Positions 1 through 8,021 are shown, counted from the first letter of the stretch. The stretch: 64,000 nucleotides of DNA from Ardenticatenaceae bacterium (GCA_020634435.1 JACKBS010000004.1:806001-870000); one strand, 5' to 3'. Numbers and translations are program-made. Notes: generated from the sequence alone by a model not told the origin.

Positions 1-223
1 CGTACTGCTCAACAATGCCGGGGGTGTTGCGCTCGTGGCACTGCACACAGTCGTCGTCGCTGTTGGCCAGCACGTTGACCGGCTCATCAGGGCTGGCTTC
101 TGCGCCCGCATTGCTCACGGCCATAATCACCAGGGTGAGCCCGGCCACAATTAGCACGGCAATGATGCCGAGAATCAGCAGCCGAAATGTGCTGCTGCGG
201 GTGGTCGTTACGTCTTGACTCAT
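1..223 (-). CDS. HAO-like multihaem cytochrome c, N-terminal part (runs off the window)
   Basis: Only the first 74 codons are inside the window. Visible are a short polar N-terminus, one hydrophobic segment at about residues 14-37 (membrane anchor or uncleaved signal), then a haem c site CVQCH followed by ERNTPGIVEQY. A CxxCH followed by TPGIV is typical of octahaem hydroxylamine-oxidoreductase-like cytochromes, which oxidise hydroxylamine or hydrazine or reduce nitrite on the outside of the membrane. The ATG at 223 is preceded by GGAGG seven bases upstream. A Crp/Fnr-type operator lies about 90 bp upstream and a Crp/Fnr gene is next. The multihaem call is firm in kind. The HAO-like assignment rests on one haem site and its flank. 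Confidence 0.6.
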   Translation of the reverse strand, partial: MSQDVTTTRSSTFRLLILGIIAVLIVAGLTLVIMAVSNAGAEASPDEPVNVLANSDDDCVQCHERNTPGIVEQY

Positions 224-284
224 AGACTTTCCTCCATTCGGGTAGTTGTGGGAAGAGGCATGTGATTAAACGTCTTCCGCAGGC

Positions 285-326
285 AGTTTAACCAATATGG
301 GCCATTCCTTCTTTGCGCTAGCGCAA
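285..326 (-). promoter_or_regulatory. Crp/Fnr-family operator plus -10 element for the cytochrome gene
   Basis: A perfect 14-bp palindrome, TTGCGCTAGCGCAA (313-326), matches the TTGCG-N4-CGCAA form described for NnrR-type members of the Crp/Fnr family (Fnr itself prefers TTGAT-N4-ATCAA). On the minus strand a -10-like TAAACT lies at 290-285. If transcription starts six to seven bases further on (about 278), the palindrome is centred at -41.5, the classic class II activator position. Seen: palindrome and spacing. Inferred: binding by the neighbouring regulator. Confidence 0.6.
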
Positions 327-503
327 TGACGGCCGTTTCCAACCAATTCAGTTGTGTGAGGCAGGCTAATTGTTTTGTGAGCGGCTGTGATGGAATCGGG
401 GGCGCGAAGTAGCCGTGCAAAAATAGCGAGTGGTTTTAGAACCAGGCGGCTGCTTGGGGGTTATTCACGCATTCAGTTCACGTGTGTGCGATGCGAATGC
501 GTC

Positions 504-1223
504 CTAATCATCTGCAATTCTGTGCAGGGCTTCTTGGTTTTTTAGCAGCAGCGAGCGCCGATTGGTCTGTACCAGGTTTTCTTTTTCCCACTGGCTGCAA
601 ATGCGGCTGACGGTGTAAAGGGTAGACCCGGTCATTTCCGCAATTTGCTGGCGGGAAGGGGGTGGTGTTAACCGCACCCCATTTCTGACAACCTTACCTG
701 TTTTGGCCGCAATTTGCAAAATGGTGCGGGCGATGCGCTGTTCGGCCCGTTCTGTGGCCATTTGACGGTACTGATTTTGCAAGAAAATAAACCGTTCGGT
801 CATCATTTGCAGGGCATTTAGGGCCAGTTGGGGGAACTGTTTGATGAGCACCGAGAGGGTTTGGCCAGACCAGTTGAGGAGTATACAGTCTGTGGCGGCA
901 ACGGCCGTTACCGGGTAAACCTTACCAGGGAACAGCGCCAAAATGCCCACTTCGTCGCCCGGGCTCAGGTAATGAATGATAACTTGTTGGCCCTTGGGCG
1001 TGAGCTGGTTCAGGTGCATGACCCCTTTGACCAGAACAAAAACATGGGTGGCTGGATCGTCTTCATAAAATAGGAAGCTGTCCTTGGCAAATTGCTGAAG
1101 GGTAGCCGCCAGGCACAGCGTCTTGATCTCATTTTCTGACATATCTTTAAACAGCACGCTGTTTTTGAGTATGGGAAGAATTTTAGCCACGTGATCTTCC
1201 CCAGGTTTGAACTGATTGAGCAT
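504..1223 (-). CDS. Crp/Fnr-family transcriptional regulator (Dnr/NnrR-like)
   Basis: The 239-aa protein has a cyclic-nucleotide-binding-type beta-barrel at about residues 20-125, a long dimerisation helix, and a C-terminal winged helix-turn-helix at about 185-230. The recognition helix reads STLYTVSR (200-207): the S-R pair that contacts TTG in Fnr/Dnr proteins is kept, but the Glu of the Fnr ExxSR motif is replaced by Tyr. There is no N-terminal cysteine cluster, so it is not an Fe-S Fnr. Absence of the cluster and the variant recognition helix fit an NO- or haem-responsive Dnr/NnrR-type regulator. It lies upstream of, and on the same strand as, the HAO-like gene, whose promoter carries a matching palindrome. 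The ligand is inferred only. Confidence 0.85.
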   Translation of the reverse strand: MLNQFKPGEDHVAKILPILKNSVLFKDMSENEIKTLCLAATLQQFAKDSFLFYEDDPATHVFVLVKGVMHLNQLTPKGQQVIIHYLSPGDEVGILALFPGKVYPVTAVAATDCILLNWSGQTLSVLIKQFPQLALNALQMMTERFIFLQNQYRQMATERAEQRIARTILQIAAKTGKVVRNGVRLTPPPSRQQIAEMTGSTLYTVSRICSQWEKENLVQTNRRSLLLKNQEALHRIADD

Positions 1224-1424
1224 AGCACCTCATCGTGATTTTGTCGTTTTGCCAACAACAAGGATAGCGGGTAGCTCAGCGATTCCTCAGTGACCATCCT
1301 CACCCGGTTTTGCCGTTGATGATCATGTTTCTGGTCGGTGGGCAAAAACGGTCCGGTTTGTTTTTGGGCGGCGCATCTTCGAAAATTTTGTATTGCCCAA
1401 GCTTTGTGGTGTAATGGTCTGGCC

Positions 1425-1436
1425 CGCCAATTGGCG
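1425..1436. promoter_or_regulatory. 12-bp palindrome CGCCAATTGGCG in a divergent intergenic region
   Basis: The 280-bp gap between the divergent regulator (start 1223) and the dehydrogenase (start 1504) contains this perfect palindrome 68 bp before the dehydrogenase start. It could be an operator. Nothing in the sequence identifies its protein, and nothing else clear is visible in the gap. Confidence 0.25.
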
Positions 1437-1503
1437 ATGAGCGCGCCATGTGCGGCTTTTTGGCTAATCCAGCTAACCACTTCTTCAAAACAGAGGTCAA
1501 CCC

Positions 1504-2973
1504 ATGAAAAAAGTAATGAATTTTATCAACGGTGCATGGCAGCCATCGGCGGCGGCCGATTATTTGGAGGTGGTCAATCCGGCCACAGCCGAATCGTTGG
1601 CCCACGTGCCGCTTTCCCCGGCCAGCGAGGTGGATACGGCCGCTCAGGCGGCGCAGCAAGCGTTTGAGACGTGGCGGCGGGTGCCCGCACCCAATCGCAT
1701 CCAGCCTTTGTTCAAATTGAAGGCGCTGCTGGAGGAAAATTTCGAGGAAATTGCCCGCACCATCACCCTGGAATGTGGCAAAACGATTGGCGAATCGCGC
1801 GGCGAGATGCGCCGGGCCATCGAGAATGTGGAGGTAGCCTGCGGCATTCCCACCATGATGATGGGCGATTTTTCCGAGGACATTGCCAGCGGCATCGACG
1901 CGCTGATGATTCGCCAGCCGGTGGGCGTGTGTGCCATCATCGCCCCGTTTAATTTTCCCGGCATGATCCCGTTCTGGTTTTTGCCCTATGCCATCGCCAC
2001 GGGCAACACGGTCATCGTCAAGCCGTCGGAGAAGGTGCCGCTGACGATGGTGAAGGTGTTTGAGCTGTTGGCGCAGTGCGATTTGCCGCCGGGGGTGGTG
2101 AACCTGGTCAACGGCAGTCGGGCGGCGTCGGAAGCCATTTTGGACCATCCGCTAATTCGGGCGATTAGTTTTGTGGGGTCAACGGCCGTTGCCAAACAAA
2201 TTTATGCCCGCGCCTCGGCCAACGGCAAGCGCGTCCAGGCGCAGGGTGGTGCCAAAAACCCCATCATCATCTTGCCCGACGCCGACATGGAAATGACCAC
2301 GCAAATCACGGCCGATTCCGCCTTTGGCTGTGCCGGGCAGCGCTGCCTGGCGGCCTCGCTGGCCATCACCGTGGGTGAGGCGCGCCACACCTACACCGAA
2401 GCGATTGCCGATGCGGCCGTTTCCCGCGTGGTTGGGTTTGGTCTCGATGAAGCAGTGCAGATGGGGCCGGTCATCTCTGCGCCCAGCCGGACGCGCATCG
2501 AGAGCCTGATTCAGCAGGGGGCAAATGAGGGGGCGACGGTGGTGGTAGACGGCCGTTCGCCGCACATCTCCGGCTACGAAAACGGCAGCTTTGTCCGGCC
2601 CACGATTCTGGCCAACGTGAATCCTAATGGCGACATCGCTCGCACCGAAATTTTTGGCCCGGTGCTCAGCCTCATGCATGTCAACACCATTGATGAAGCG
2701 ATCCGGTTAGTAAACAGCGGCCAGTATGGCAACATGGCTTGCCTTTTCACCAGCAGCGGTGCGGCGGCGCGCCAGTTCCGTAGCGAGGTGGATGCCGGGA
2801 ATGTGGGCATCAACATTGGTGTCGCGGCCCCGATGGCCTTTTTCCCGTTCAGCGGTTGGAAGGAGAGCTTTTTTGGCACGCTGCACGGCCAAAGCCACCA
2901 TGCCGTAGAGTTTTTTACCCAGACCAAAGTGGTGGTTGAGCGCTGGCCCAAAACCTGGAGCCGCCAGTTCTAG
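1504..2973 (+). CDS. mmsA: Methylmalonate-semialdehyde dehydrogenase (CoA-acylating)
   Basis: The 489-aa cytosolic enzyme converts methylmalonate semialdehyde (or malonate semialdehyde) with NAD and CoA to propionyl-CoA (or acetyl-CoA), CO2 and NADH, in valine, thymine or inositol breakdown. It spans the whole aldehyde dehydrogenase fold. The nucleophile is Cys281 in FGCAGQRCLA, a signature of this subfamily. The position of the usual ALDH general-base Glu is occupied by QAQGGAKN (about 246-252), the change expected in CoA-dependent members. The NAD-binding FVGST motif is at about 223. Length is normal. The start has AGAGG upstream. No partner genes of valine catabolism flank it; it stands alone between the regulator and the two-component genes. 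Confidence 0.88.
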   Translation: MKKVMNFINGAWQPSAAADYLEVVNPATAESLAHVPLSPASEVDTAAQAAQQAFETWRRVPAPNRIQPLFKLKALLEENFEEIARTITLECGKTIGESRGEMRRAIENVEVACGIPTMMMGDFSEDIASGIDALMIRQPVGVCAIIAPFNFPGMIPFWFLPYAIATGNTVIVKPSEKVPLTMVKVFELLAQCDLPPGVVNLVNGSRAASEAILDHPLIRAISFVGSTAVAKQIYARASANGKRVQAQGGAKNPIIILPDADMEMTTQITADSAFGCAGQRCLAASLAITVGEARHTYTEAIADAAVSRVVGFGLDEAVQMGPVISAPSRTRIESLIQQGANEGATVVVDGRSPHISGYENGSFVRPTILANVNPNGDIARTEIFGPVLSLMHVNTIDEAIRLVNSGQYGNMACLFTSSGAAARQFRSEVDAGNVGINIGVAAPMAFFPFSGWKESFFGTLHGQSHHAVEFFTQTKVVVERWPKTWSRQF

Positions 2974-2983
2974 AGAAGCTGTT

Positions 2984-3026
2984 GCGAATGGCACAAAGTT
3001 TGTGGATTAAAATATGTGCCATTCGC
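2984..3026. other. 12-bp perfect inverted repeat downstream of mmsA
   Basis: GCGAATGGCACA (2984-2995) and its exact reverse complement (3015-3026) are separated by 19 AT-rich bases. The hairpin begins 11 bp after the mmsA stop. It could terminate or stabilise the mmsA transcript, but there is no T-run, so this is not a canonical terminator. Confidence 0.4.
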
Positions 3027-3082
3027 TCCGCTCTTACTCGGCGTGTTTTTCTGGTAAGTGCGCCCGGTAAGCTTAGACATTT

Positions 3083-3117
3083 TGTTGAACCTGTAAGAAA
3101 AAGTTATACTTATCGTC
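3083..3117 (+). promoter_or_regulatory. Promoter of the response-regulator gene, apparently leaderless
   Basis: TTGTTG (3083-3088), a 16-bp spacer and TATACT (3105-3110) place the transcription start at or one base before the ATG at 3118. There is no Shine-Dalgarno sequence before this ATG. The sequence GACATTTTGT overlaps the -35 region (3076-3085) and recurs at 6234-6243 before the pseudo-receiver gene. Promoter elements are seen; leaderless translation is inferred. Confidence 0.5.
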
Positions 3118-3774
3118 ATGTCACGACTACGCATTCTTCTTGTAGATGATCATGAAGTGGTTCGCCTGGGTCTCAAAACCCTCATCGAACGCAATCCGGG
3201 CTTTGAAGTGATAGCAGAAGCTGCTGCACAGCAAGAAGCCGTTACCAAAGCAGTGGCCCACAAACCAGACATCGTGTTGATGGATATTCGTCTGGCGGGC
3301 GGCAGCGGCATCGAAGCATGTGAGCAAATCATGACCGAACTGCCATCGACCAAAGTAATAATGCTCACTTCTTATGCCGAAGATGAGATGCTGTTTGCCG
3401 CTATCCGTGCGGGGGCATCTGGCTATGTGCTGAAGCAGGTGGGCAGCAATGACGTTATCCGTGCTATTGAAGCTGCCGCGCGTGGTGAAGCAACGCTAGA
3501 CCCATCGCTCACACAGCGCGTGTTTAATGAGATGCGCCGTTCCATTCAGCAGGAAGAATCGGCCGCTTTTAGCGACTTGACCGCACAGGAAATGCAGGTT
3601 CTCTCGCTGATTGCTGAAGGACGCACCAACCGTGAGATTGCCGAGGCGCTGTACCTGAGCGAAGGGACGGTGCGGAATTACGTGAGCGGTATTTTGTCGA
3701 AGTTGGAAGTATCGAACCGGGCAGAAGCTGCGGCTTATGCCATTCAACATCATCTAAAAGATTATCTCAATTAA
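3118..3774 (+). CDS. NarL/DevR-type response regulator
   Basis: The 218-aa protein has a receiver domain (acidic pair DD at 10-11, phosphoacceptor Asp56 in DIVLMDIRL, Thr in MLTSY, Lys in YVLKQ) and a LuxR-type helix-turn-helix at about 150-208 (LTAQEMQVLSLIAEG and a TVRNYV recognition helix). It is almost exactly the length of mycobacterial DevR/DosR and resembles it throughout. The next gene is a DevS-like kinase, so the pair probably forms one O2/NO/CO-responsive system. A hairpin separates the two genes. The ATG at 3118 lacks a ribosome-binding site and appears leaderless. The regulon cannot be told from the window. Confidence 0.9.
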   Translation: MSRLRILLVDDHEVVRLGLKTLIERNPGFEVIAEAAAQQEAVTKAVAHKPDIVLMDIRLAGGSGIEACEQIMTELPSTKVIMLTSYAEDEMLFAAIRAGASGYVLKQVGSNDVIRAIEAAARGEATLDPSLTQRVFNEMRRSIQQEESAAFSDLTAQEMQVLSLIAEGRTNREIAEALYLSEGTVRNYVSGILSKLEVSNRAEAAAYAIQHHLKDYLN

Positions 3775-3795
3775 GAAAAGCAAATTGATGTTTCT

Positions 3796-3830
3796 AAGTA
3801 GGGCATGGTGAAATAAACCAGGCCCTGCTT
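3796..3830 (+). terminator. Hairpin between response regulator and kinase genes
   Basis: AAGTAGGGCATGGT (3796-3809) pairs with ACCAGGCCCTGCTT (3817-3830) with one wobble and one mismatch around a 7-base loop, followed by a T-rich but interrupted stretch. It may partly terminate after the regulator gene and set a lower level of kinase. Confidence 0.45.
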
Positions 3831-3863
3831 ATTTATGTTGTTTCTTGGGGGTGAAGAAACGGA

Positions 3864-5543
3864 ATGATAGAGAATGGGCGCGAAATTGATTCGCTTTTGG
3901 AGGCCATTTCACAGGCGACTCTGAAAATTACGCAGTATGGCGATCTCCGCGAGACGTTGCAGCGAATTGTAGATTCAGCCCGAGAGCTGCTTGCCGCCAA
4001 GTATGCGGTCTTGGCTACTTTTCAGCAGGATCATGTAGCTCCCAATTTTGTCTTTTCAGGAATTGACTCCGAAACGGCCGAATCTATCGCTCATCCCCCA
4101 AAAGGCATTGGTTTGTTGGGTGCCCTTTCTTCTGAGCGTGAAACCATTCGCATTCCCCAGTTAACCGAACATCCAAAATTTACGGGTTTCCCTGCCGGGC
4201 ATCCGCCCATGAATAGCTTTTTGGGCATGCCCATTGAGCAAAACGGGGAGATTTACGGCCGTATTTATATCGCTGATAAATTGGGTGGTGCGCCCTTTGA
4301 CCGGACGGATGAACAGCTGCTGCGACTGTTTGCTGCGCATGCGGCCGTGGCCATCCAAAACGCGCAACTGATAGAGGCCAATCGAGCAGATCGCCAGCAG
4401 TTGGAACAACGAACCCGCCAGCTCGCCGCTCTAGACAAAGCCACGATGGCGATTTCTAGCGAGCTGACTCTGGATAAAGTGCTCCAGCAAATTGTGGATG
4501 CAGCCCGGGATTTGGTCGATGCGCAATATGCTGCCCTTGGCGTGCCCAACAACCAGGGATTTCTCGAAACGTTTATTGATAGCGGCATTCCTGAGGAAGA
4601 AGGAGCGATGATCCCTCATCTGCCTAAAGGGCATGGATTGCTTGGGGTCATCATCAAAGAGCGCAAAACCATTCGCATTCCCCGCATTAGCGACGATCCG
4701 CGTTCGGTTGGTTTTCCAGCAGGGCATCCACCGATGGTGCCCTTCCTGGGTGTGCCGGTAATGGCTGGAGGTGAGGTCGTGGGGAACCTTTATCTTACCA
4801 ACAAGATGGGTGCCGATGAGTTCACCCAGGTGGATCAGGACCTGGTTGAATTGTTAGCCGCCCATGCGGCCGTTGCCATCCAGAATGCACGCCTCTATGA
4901 GCAAGTCGGCCGTTTGGCCATCGTCGAAGAGCGCACGCGCATCGGTATGGATTTGCATGATGGCATTATCCAGTCTATTTTTGCCGTGGGTCTAACGTTA
5001 GAATCTACCAAGCTGTCGCTGCACAATAACCCTGAAGATGCCGACAATTTGCTCTCTCACGCGATTGAGGGGCTGAATGCCACCATTCGCGATATTCGCA
5101 ATTTTATCCTGGATTTACGGCCGCATCGCTTTCAGGGGAATTTGGAGCAGGGATTGGGCCGATTGGTGCGCGAATTTCAGGCCAATACGATGGTGGCCGT
5201 TTCGCTGTCGGCCCAGCAAGAAGCGCTTACCGTTTTGTCTGCTTCGGTGGCCCGTTCACTCTTTTTGACCACTCAGGAAGCGTTAGCCAACATTGCGCGT
5301 CATGCCCGCGCCAAACAGGTCATTATTTCTATCGAGCAGCAAGAAAAAAATATTGTTCTGCGCATTTCAGATGATGGCCGTGGGTTTGATATGGCGTCCA
5401 AGAGCTATTCAATTGGCCACGGTTTGGCCAATATGCTAGCGCGAGCCAAAGATTTAAATGGGACGTTTCAGATTGATTCTGCACCGGGGAAGGGCACAGC
5501 CATTAAGCTAGAAGTGCCCATCAAGAAAGAAGCGCATAGCTAA
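3864..5543 (+). CDS. DevS/DosT-like sensor histidine kinase with two GAF domains
   Basis: The 559-aa soluble kinase has GAF-A at about 15-170, GAF-B at about 190-345, a HisKA_3 dimerisation/phosphorylation helix with His365 in MDLHDGIIQSIF, and a HATPase domain (QEALANIARHARAK and SDDGRGFD) at about 450-555. In mycobacterial DevS the haem iron is held by a His in the motif YHPPM of GAF-A. Here both GAF domains carry AGHPPM (His113 and His288) in the equivalent place, each followed by FLG-P. Each domain may therefore bind haem, or one may have lost it. It should phosphorylate the preceding DevR-like regulator. There are no membrane segments. Which gas or redox signal it senses is not decidable from sequence. 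Confidence 0.88.
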   Translation: MIENGREIDSLLEAISQATLKITQYGDLRETLQRIVDSARELLAAKYAVLATFQQDHVAPNFVFSGIDSETAESIAHPPKGIGLLGALSSERETIRIPQLTEHPKFTGFPAGHPPMNSFLGMPIEQNGEIYGRIYIADKLGGAPFDRTDEQLLRLFAAHAAVAIQNAQLIEANRADRQQLEQRTRQLAALDKATMAISSELTLDKVLQQIVDAARDLVDAQYAALGVPNNQGFLETFIDSGIPEEEGAMIPHLPKGHGLLGVIIKERKTIRIPRISDDPRSVGFPAGHPPMVPFLGVPVMAGGEVVGNLYLTNKMGADEFTQVDQDLVELLAAHAAVAIQNARLYEQVGRLAIVEERTRIGMDLHDGIIQSIFAVGLTLESTKLSLHNNPEDADNLLSHAIEGLNATIRDIRNFILDLRPHRFQGNLEQGLGRLVREFQANTMVAVSLSAQQEALTVLSASVARSLFLTTQEALANIARHARAKQVIISIEQQEKNIVLRISDDGRGFDMASKSYSIGHGLANMLARAKDLNGTFQIDSAPGKGTAIKLEVPIKKEAHS

Positions 5544-5585
5544 GCAAACATTCGGTTTCTGGTTAGCGGGGAGCTTTTGCCAGAA

Positions 5586-6014
5586 TCAGCCGAGAACGAC
5601 ATCCTCAGCCAAAATTTTGGCGGCATAATCCAAAAAATCAGTCACGGTGATGATGCCAACCACCGTATCATTTTCCAGCACAGGTAGCCCACCAAATTTA
5701 TAGATGCTCAACATTTCAGCGGCGCGGTAGGCGGGGGTGTTGGGGCTTATAGTGATGGGGTTGGGGGTCATGCAGCTTTCGGCGGTGACATTATCCAGCA
5801 GCTCTTCATCTTGCCAACGGCCGTGCAGCACCACCGGCGAGTTCATTACTAACCGCACATCCCGATCGGTAATGATGCCGACCAACTTCCCGTTATCCAT
5901 TACAGGCAGTTGACGACAGCCTTCGGTTTTCATAACGCCAATGACGGTGCGCATAGGGGTGTCTGGGGCGACGCTGCTAGGGATCACGGTCATTAAGTCA
6001 TTTACGGTAATCAT
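5586..6014 (-). CDS. Two-CBS-domain protein
   Basis: The 142-aa protein is built of two CBS motifs (about 1-60 and 75-140; typical RQLPVMDNGKLVGIITDRD and GLPVLENDTVVGIITVTDF). Stand-alone CBS pairs bind adenine nucleotides and act as energy or redox sensors. An upstream in-frame extension exists, but the ATG at 6014 starts the domain exactly and has CAGGAG upstream, so it is preferred. It converges on the histidine kinase gene and belongs to the signalling cluster. A second CBS protein is encoded at 9168-9644. Target unknown. Confidence 0.85.
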   Translation of the reverse strand: MITVNDLMTVIPSSVAPDTPMRTVIGVMKTEGCRQLPVMDNGKLVGIITDRDVRLVMNSPVVLHGRWQDEELLDNVTAESCMTPNPITISPNTPAYRAAEMLSIYKFGGLPVLENDTVVGIITVTDFLDYAAKILAEDVVLG

Positions 6015-6232
6015 TTTCTGCTCCTGCTGTTGGTTGACCACTGGATACTTTCTTGATTTGCAGTGTAATGTATTGCTTTTTGGCGAACGTATGGCAAATG
6101 TCATGAATGGCAGATGACTTTCTTCGGCAGAAATTATGTTTAAAAATCACTAAAATAATTTGAAAATTTGCGGGTCTCTAGGCAGATAATTTGTTTATAG
6201 CACACGTTGATTTTGGCTTATGTCTACCAAAG

Positions 6233-6259
6233 TGACATTTTGTCATCATACCGATGACA
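6233..6259. promoter_or_regulatory. Overlapping TGACA/TGTCA inverted repeats (candidate operator)
   Basis: In the 318-bp gap between the divergent CBS and pseudo-receiver genes, TGACA-TTT-TGTCA (6233-6245) overlaps TGTCATC-N5-GATGACA (6241-6259), giving three alternating half-sites. A related but imperfect TGACA-GT-TGTCT lies at 7814-7825 before the DsbA-like gene. The rest of the gap is AT-rich with no gene. The binding protein is unknown; the DevR-like regulator is one candidate. Confidence 0.4.
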
Positions 6260-6332
6260 TCCATCACTGGTTGGTACTATTGCACAATCTTATCCTTTTG
6301 CGAACTTTGGATAAGTAGGCTCTATTGATGAA

Positions 6333-6743
6333 ATGCTTGGTTTAATGGAAAAAATTCGCCTCGTCATTATTGATCAACACAAGGGTGTGCGCAATGCATT
6401 AAGGGTTAGGCTGCACTCAACGCCTAACATTGCAGTTGTGGGTGCCGTTGATGCTGCTGAAGCCTGGAGTCTGGCACAAACAGATTTGCGGCCCGATGTG
6501 GCTTTGTTGGGTTTGACGGGGCACAATGACGAACTAAGCTTTGTGGTGGACCTGGTTAAATTGCTGGTGGCGGGGGGAACGGCCGTACTGGCCCTTACTT
6601 CTTACATTGATGATTTAGCCCGCGAAATGATTCTTCAGGCTGGCGCTAGTGAATACCGCCTGAAAAATATCAATACCCCTGAACTTTTAGCTGAGATTGA
6701 GACCCTCGCCGAAGCGCATCGCCACGAACAGATTGACAACTAA
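6333..6743 (+). CDS. Degenerate CheY-like receiver (pseudo-receiver)
   Basis: The 136-aa single-domain protein aligns along the receiver fold, but key residues are missing. The acidic pair is reduced to DQ in VIIDQH, and the phosphoacceptor position is Gly60 in DVALLGLTG where DVVLLDL is expected. The Thr/Ser (ALTSY) and Lys (YRLKN) sites remain. It should not be phosphorylated and may act as a protein-binding or decoy module in the DevR/DevS neighbourhood. The start is uncertain (6333 or the Met at 6345); neither has a clear ribosome-binding site. Its stop overlaps the convergent stop of the next gene. Confidence 0.75.
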   Translation: MLGLMEKIRLVIIDQHKGVRNALRVRLHSTPNIAVVGAVDAAEAWSLAQTDLRPDVALLGLTGHNDELSFVVDLVKLLVAGGTAVLALTSYIDDLAREMILQAGASEYRLKNINTPELLAEIETLAEAHRHEQIDN

Positions 6744-7747
6744 TCGGGACTTTCTTCCTCTAAAGATTTAAGCACATTCATATAGTTTGCTCGTTCAAAG
6801 GCCGCAGGGTCAGCGACGCGCTGCTGGTTCATTGTTCCCTGAATCGCGGCCACACTTTCCTCGCCGTGATCTTCCAGCCATTGGGTGAGATCAGCCAAAA
6901 TATGCTTGATATGTTCAATGCCATGTTTGAGCAGAATGGAGGCAACGGCCGTTACTTTGGCACCGGCCATCAGGCTCTTTACGATGTCTGTGCCTTGCTC
7001 TACGCCACCGGTTACGGCTAAATCTGCCTTCACGAGGCTAGAAAGGATGGCGGCCCAGCGCAGCCGCAGGCGAAGTTCGCTGCCGGTGCTAAGGTCGAGG
7101 CTAGACACCACTTCGCGGGTTTCCAGGTCAATATCCGGTTGATAAAAGCGATTGAACATGACCAGCCCATCAGCCCCAATGGCGTCCAGGCGAGTCGCCA
7201 TGTTGGCAAAAGCGCTGAAATATGGGCTAAGTTTCACTGCGACGGGGATTTTTACGGCCGTTTTTACATCGCGCACCAAATGTAAATACATCTCTTCCAC
7301 TTCCTGGCTGCTAATATTCGGCCGTGTGGCAAGATAATAAATGTTGAGTTCCAGAGCATCCGCGCCAGCTGCTTCAATCAATCGCGCGTACTGCACCCAT
7401 CCCCCGCTGTAATAACCGTTTAAGCTGGCAATCACGGGAATCGTGACGGCTTTTTTGGCCTGATAAATATGGGCCAGATAGCCATTGGCACCCCGATTGT
7501 AACCTTTCATCTCCGGCAAGTGCTTGAGGGCATCAGGCAACGACTTTTGATTCATCGGCGTAACCTTGTCCACACCCATCCCTTGCAGCTCGATTTGCTC
7601 CTCAAACAAGGATGGCAGCACCAACGCTGCTGCACCCGCATTTTCCATTCTTTGCAGGTTGTCAATATAGGCAGTCAGTGGGGAAGCTGAAACAATCAAG
7701 GGGTTTTTTAGCGTGAGCCCAAGATATTTTGTGCTTAAGTCGGTCAT
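6740..7747 (-). CDS. Dihydroorotate dehydrogenase-like flavoprotein
   Basis: The 335-aa TIM-barrel protein resembles the DHOD-like family that accompanies anaerobic redox enzymes. It has the N-terminal LGLTLKNPLIVSASPLT strand, FMN-phosphate-type motifs late in the barrel (AVTGGVEQG, VTAVASILLKHG), and Lys in VAVKLSPY. A proper pyrimidine pathway context is absent, so it may not act on dihydroorotate. Related proteins are often next to pyruvate-ferredoxin oxidoreductase genes, which are not seen here. The start has CAGGAGAAG upstream. The stop overlaps the convergent pseudo-receiver stop by 3 bp. Family call is confident; substrate unknown. Confidence 0.8.
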   Translation of the reverse strand: MTDLSTKYLGLTLKNPLIVSASPLTAYIDNLQRMENAGAAALVLPSLFEEQIELQGMGVDKVTPMNQKSLPDALKHLPEMKGYNRGANGYLAHIYQAKKAVTIPVIASLNGYYSGGWVQYARLIEAAGADALELNIYYLATRPNISSQEVEEMYLHLVRDVKTAVKIPVAVKLSPYFSAFANMATRLDAIGADGLVMFNRFYQPDIDLETREVVSSLDLSTGSELRLRLRWAAILSSLVKADLAVTGGVEQGTDIVKSLMAGAKVTAVASILLKHGIEHIKHILADLTQWLEDHGEESVAAIQGTMNQQRVADPAAFERANYMNVLKSLEEESPD

Positions 7748-7833
7748 GAACTTCTCCTGTTGGGGATAGCAAGATGCGGAATCATAGCCGATTTGCCCAA
7801 ATTACACCACCAGTGACAGTTGTCTAAGTGAAT

Positions 7834-7862
7834 TGTTACAACTTGCACTCGTTAGTTATAAT
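7834..7862 (+). promoter_or_regulatory. Sigma70-type promoter for the DsbA-VKOR-CBS operon
   Basis: TTGTTA (7834-7839), exactly 17 bp, then TATAAT (7857-7862). The predicted transcript would have a 5' leader of about 150 bases before the ATG at 8022. Confidence 0.65.
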
Positions 7863-8021
7863 CCCCCATGTAAACTGATAAAATTGTTTGCACCGTATGC
7901 ACAGTTGAATTCTCTTTAGGGATCGATTGTGTTTTGCCTAATTGATGCCATTTTGGTAATCATCAAAATAAAGAAAGACCGAAAATCTTTACATAAAACA
8001 AACCAAAGAGGTGAAGAAGCG

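Noticed and set aside
220..420. 66-aa minus-strand frame upstream of the cytochrome gene
   Set aside because: It covers the operator and promoter and has no coding character.
1300..2148. Long minus-strand frame (282 aa) opposite mmsA
   Set aside because: Composition is arginine/histidine-rich antisense of a GC-rich gene; no family pattern, and mmsA is certain on the plus strand.
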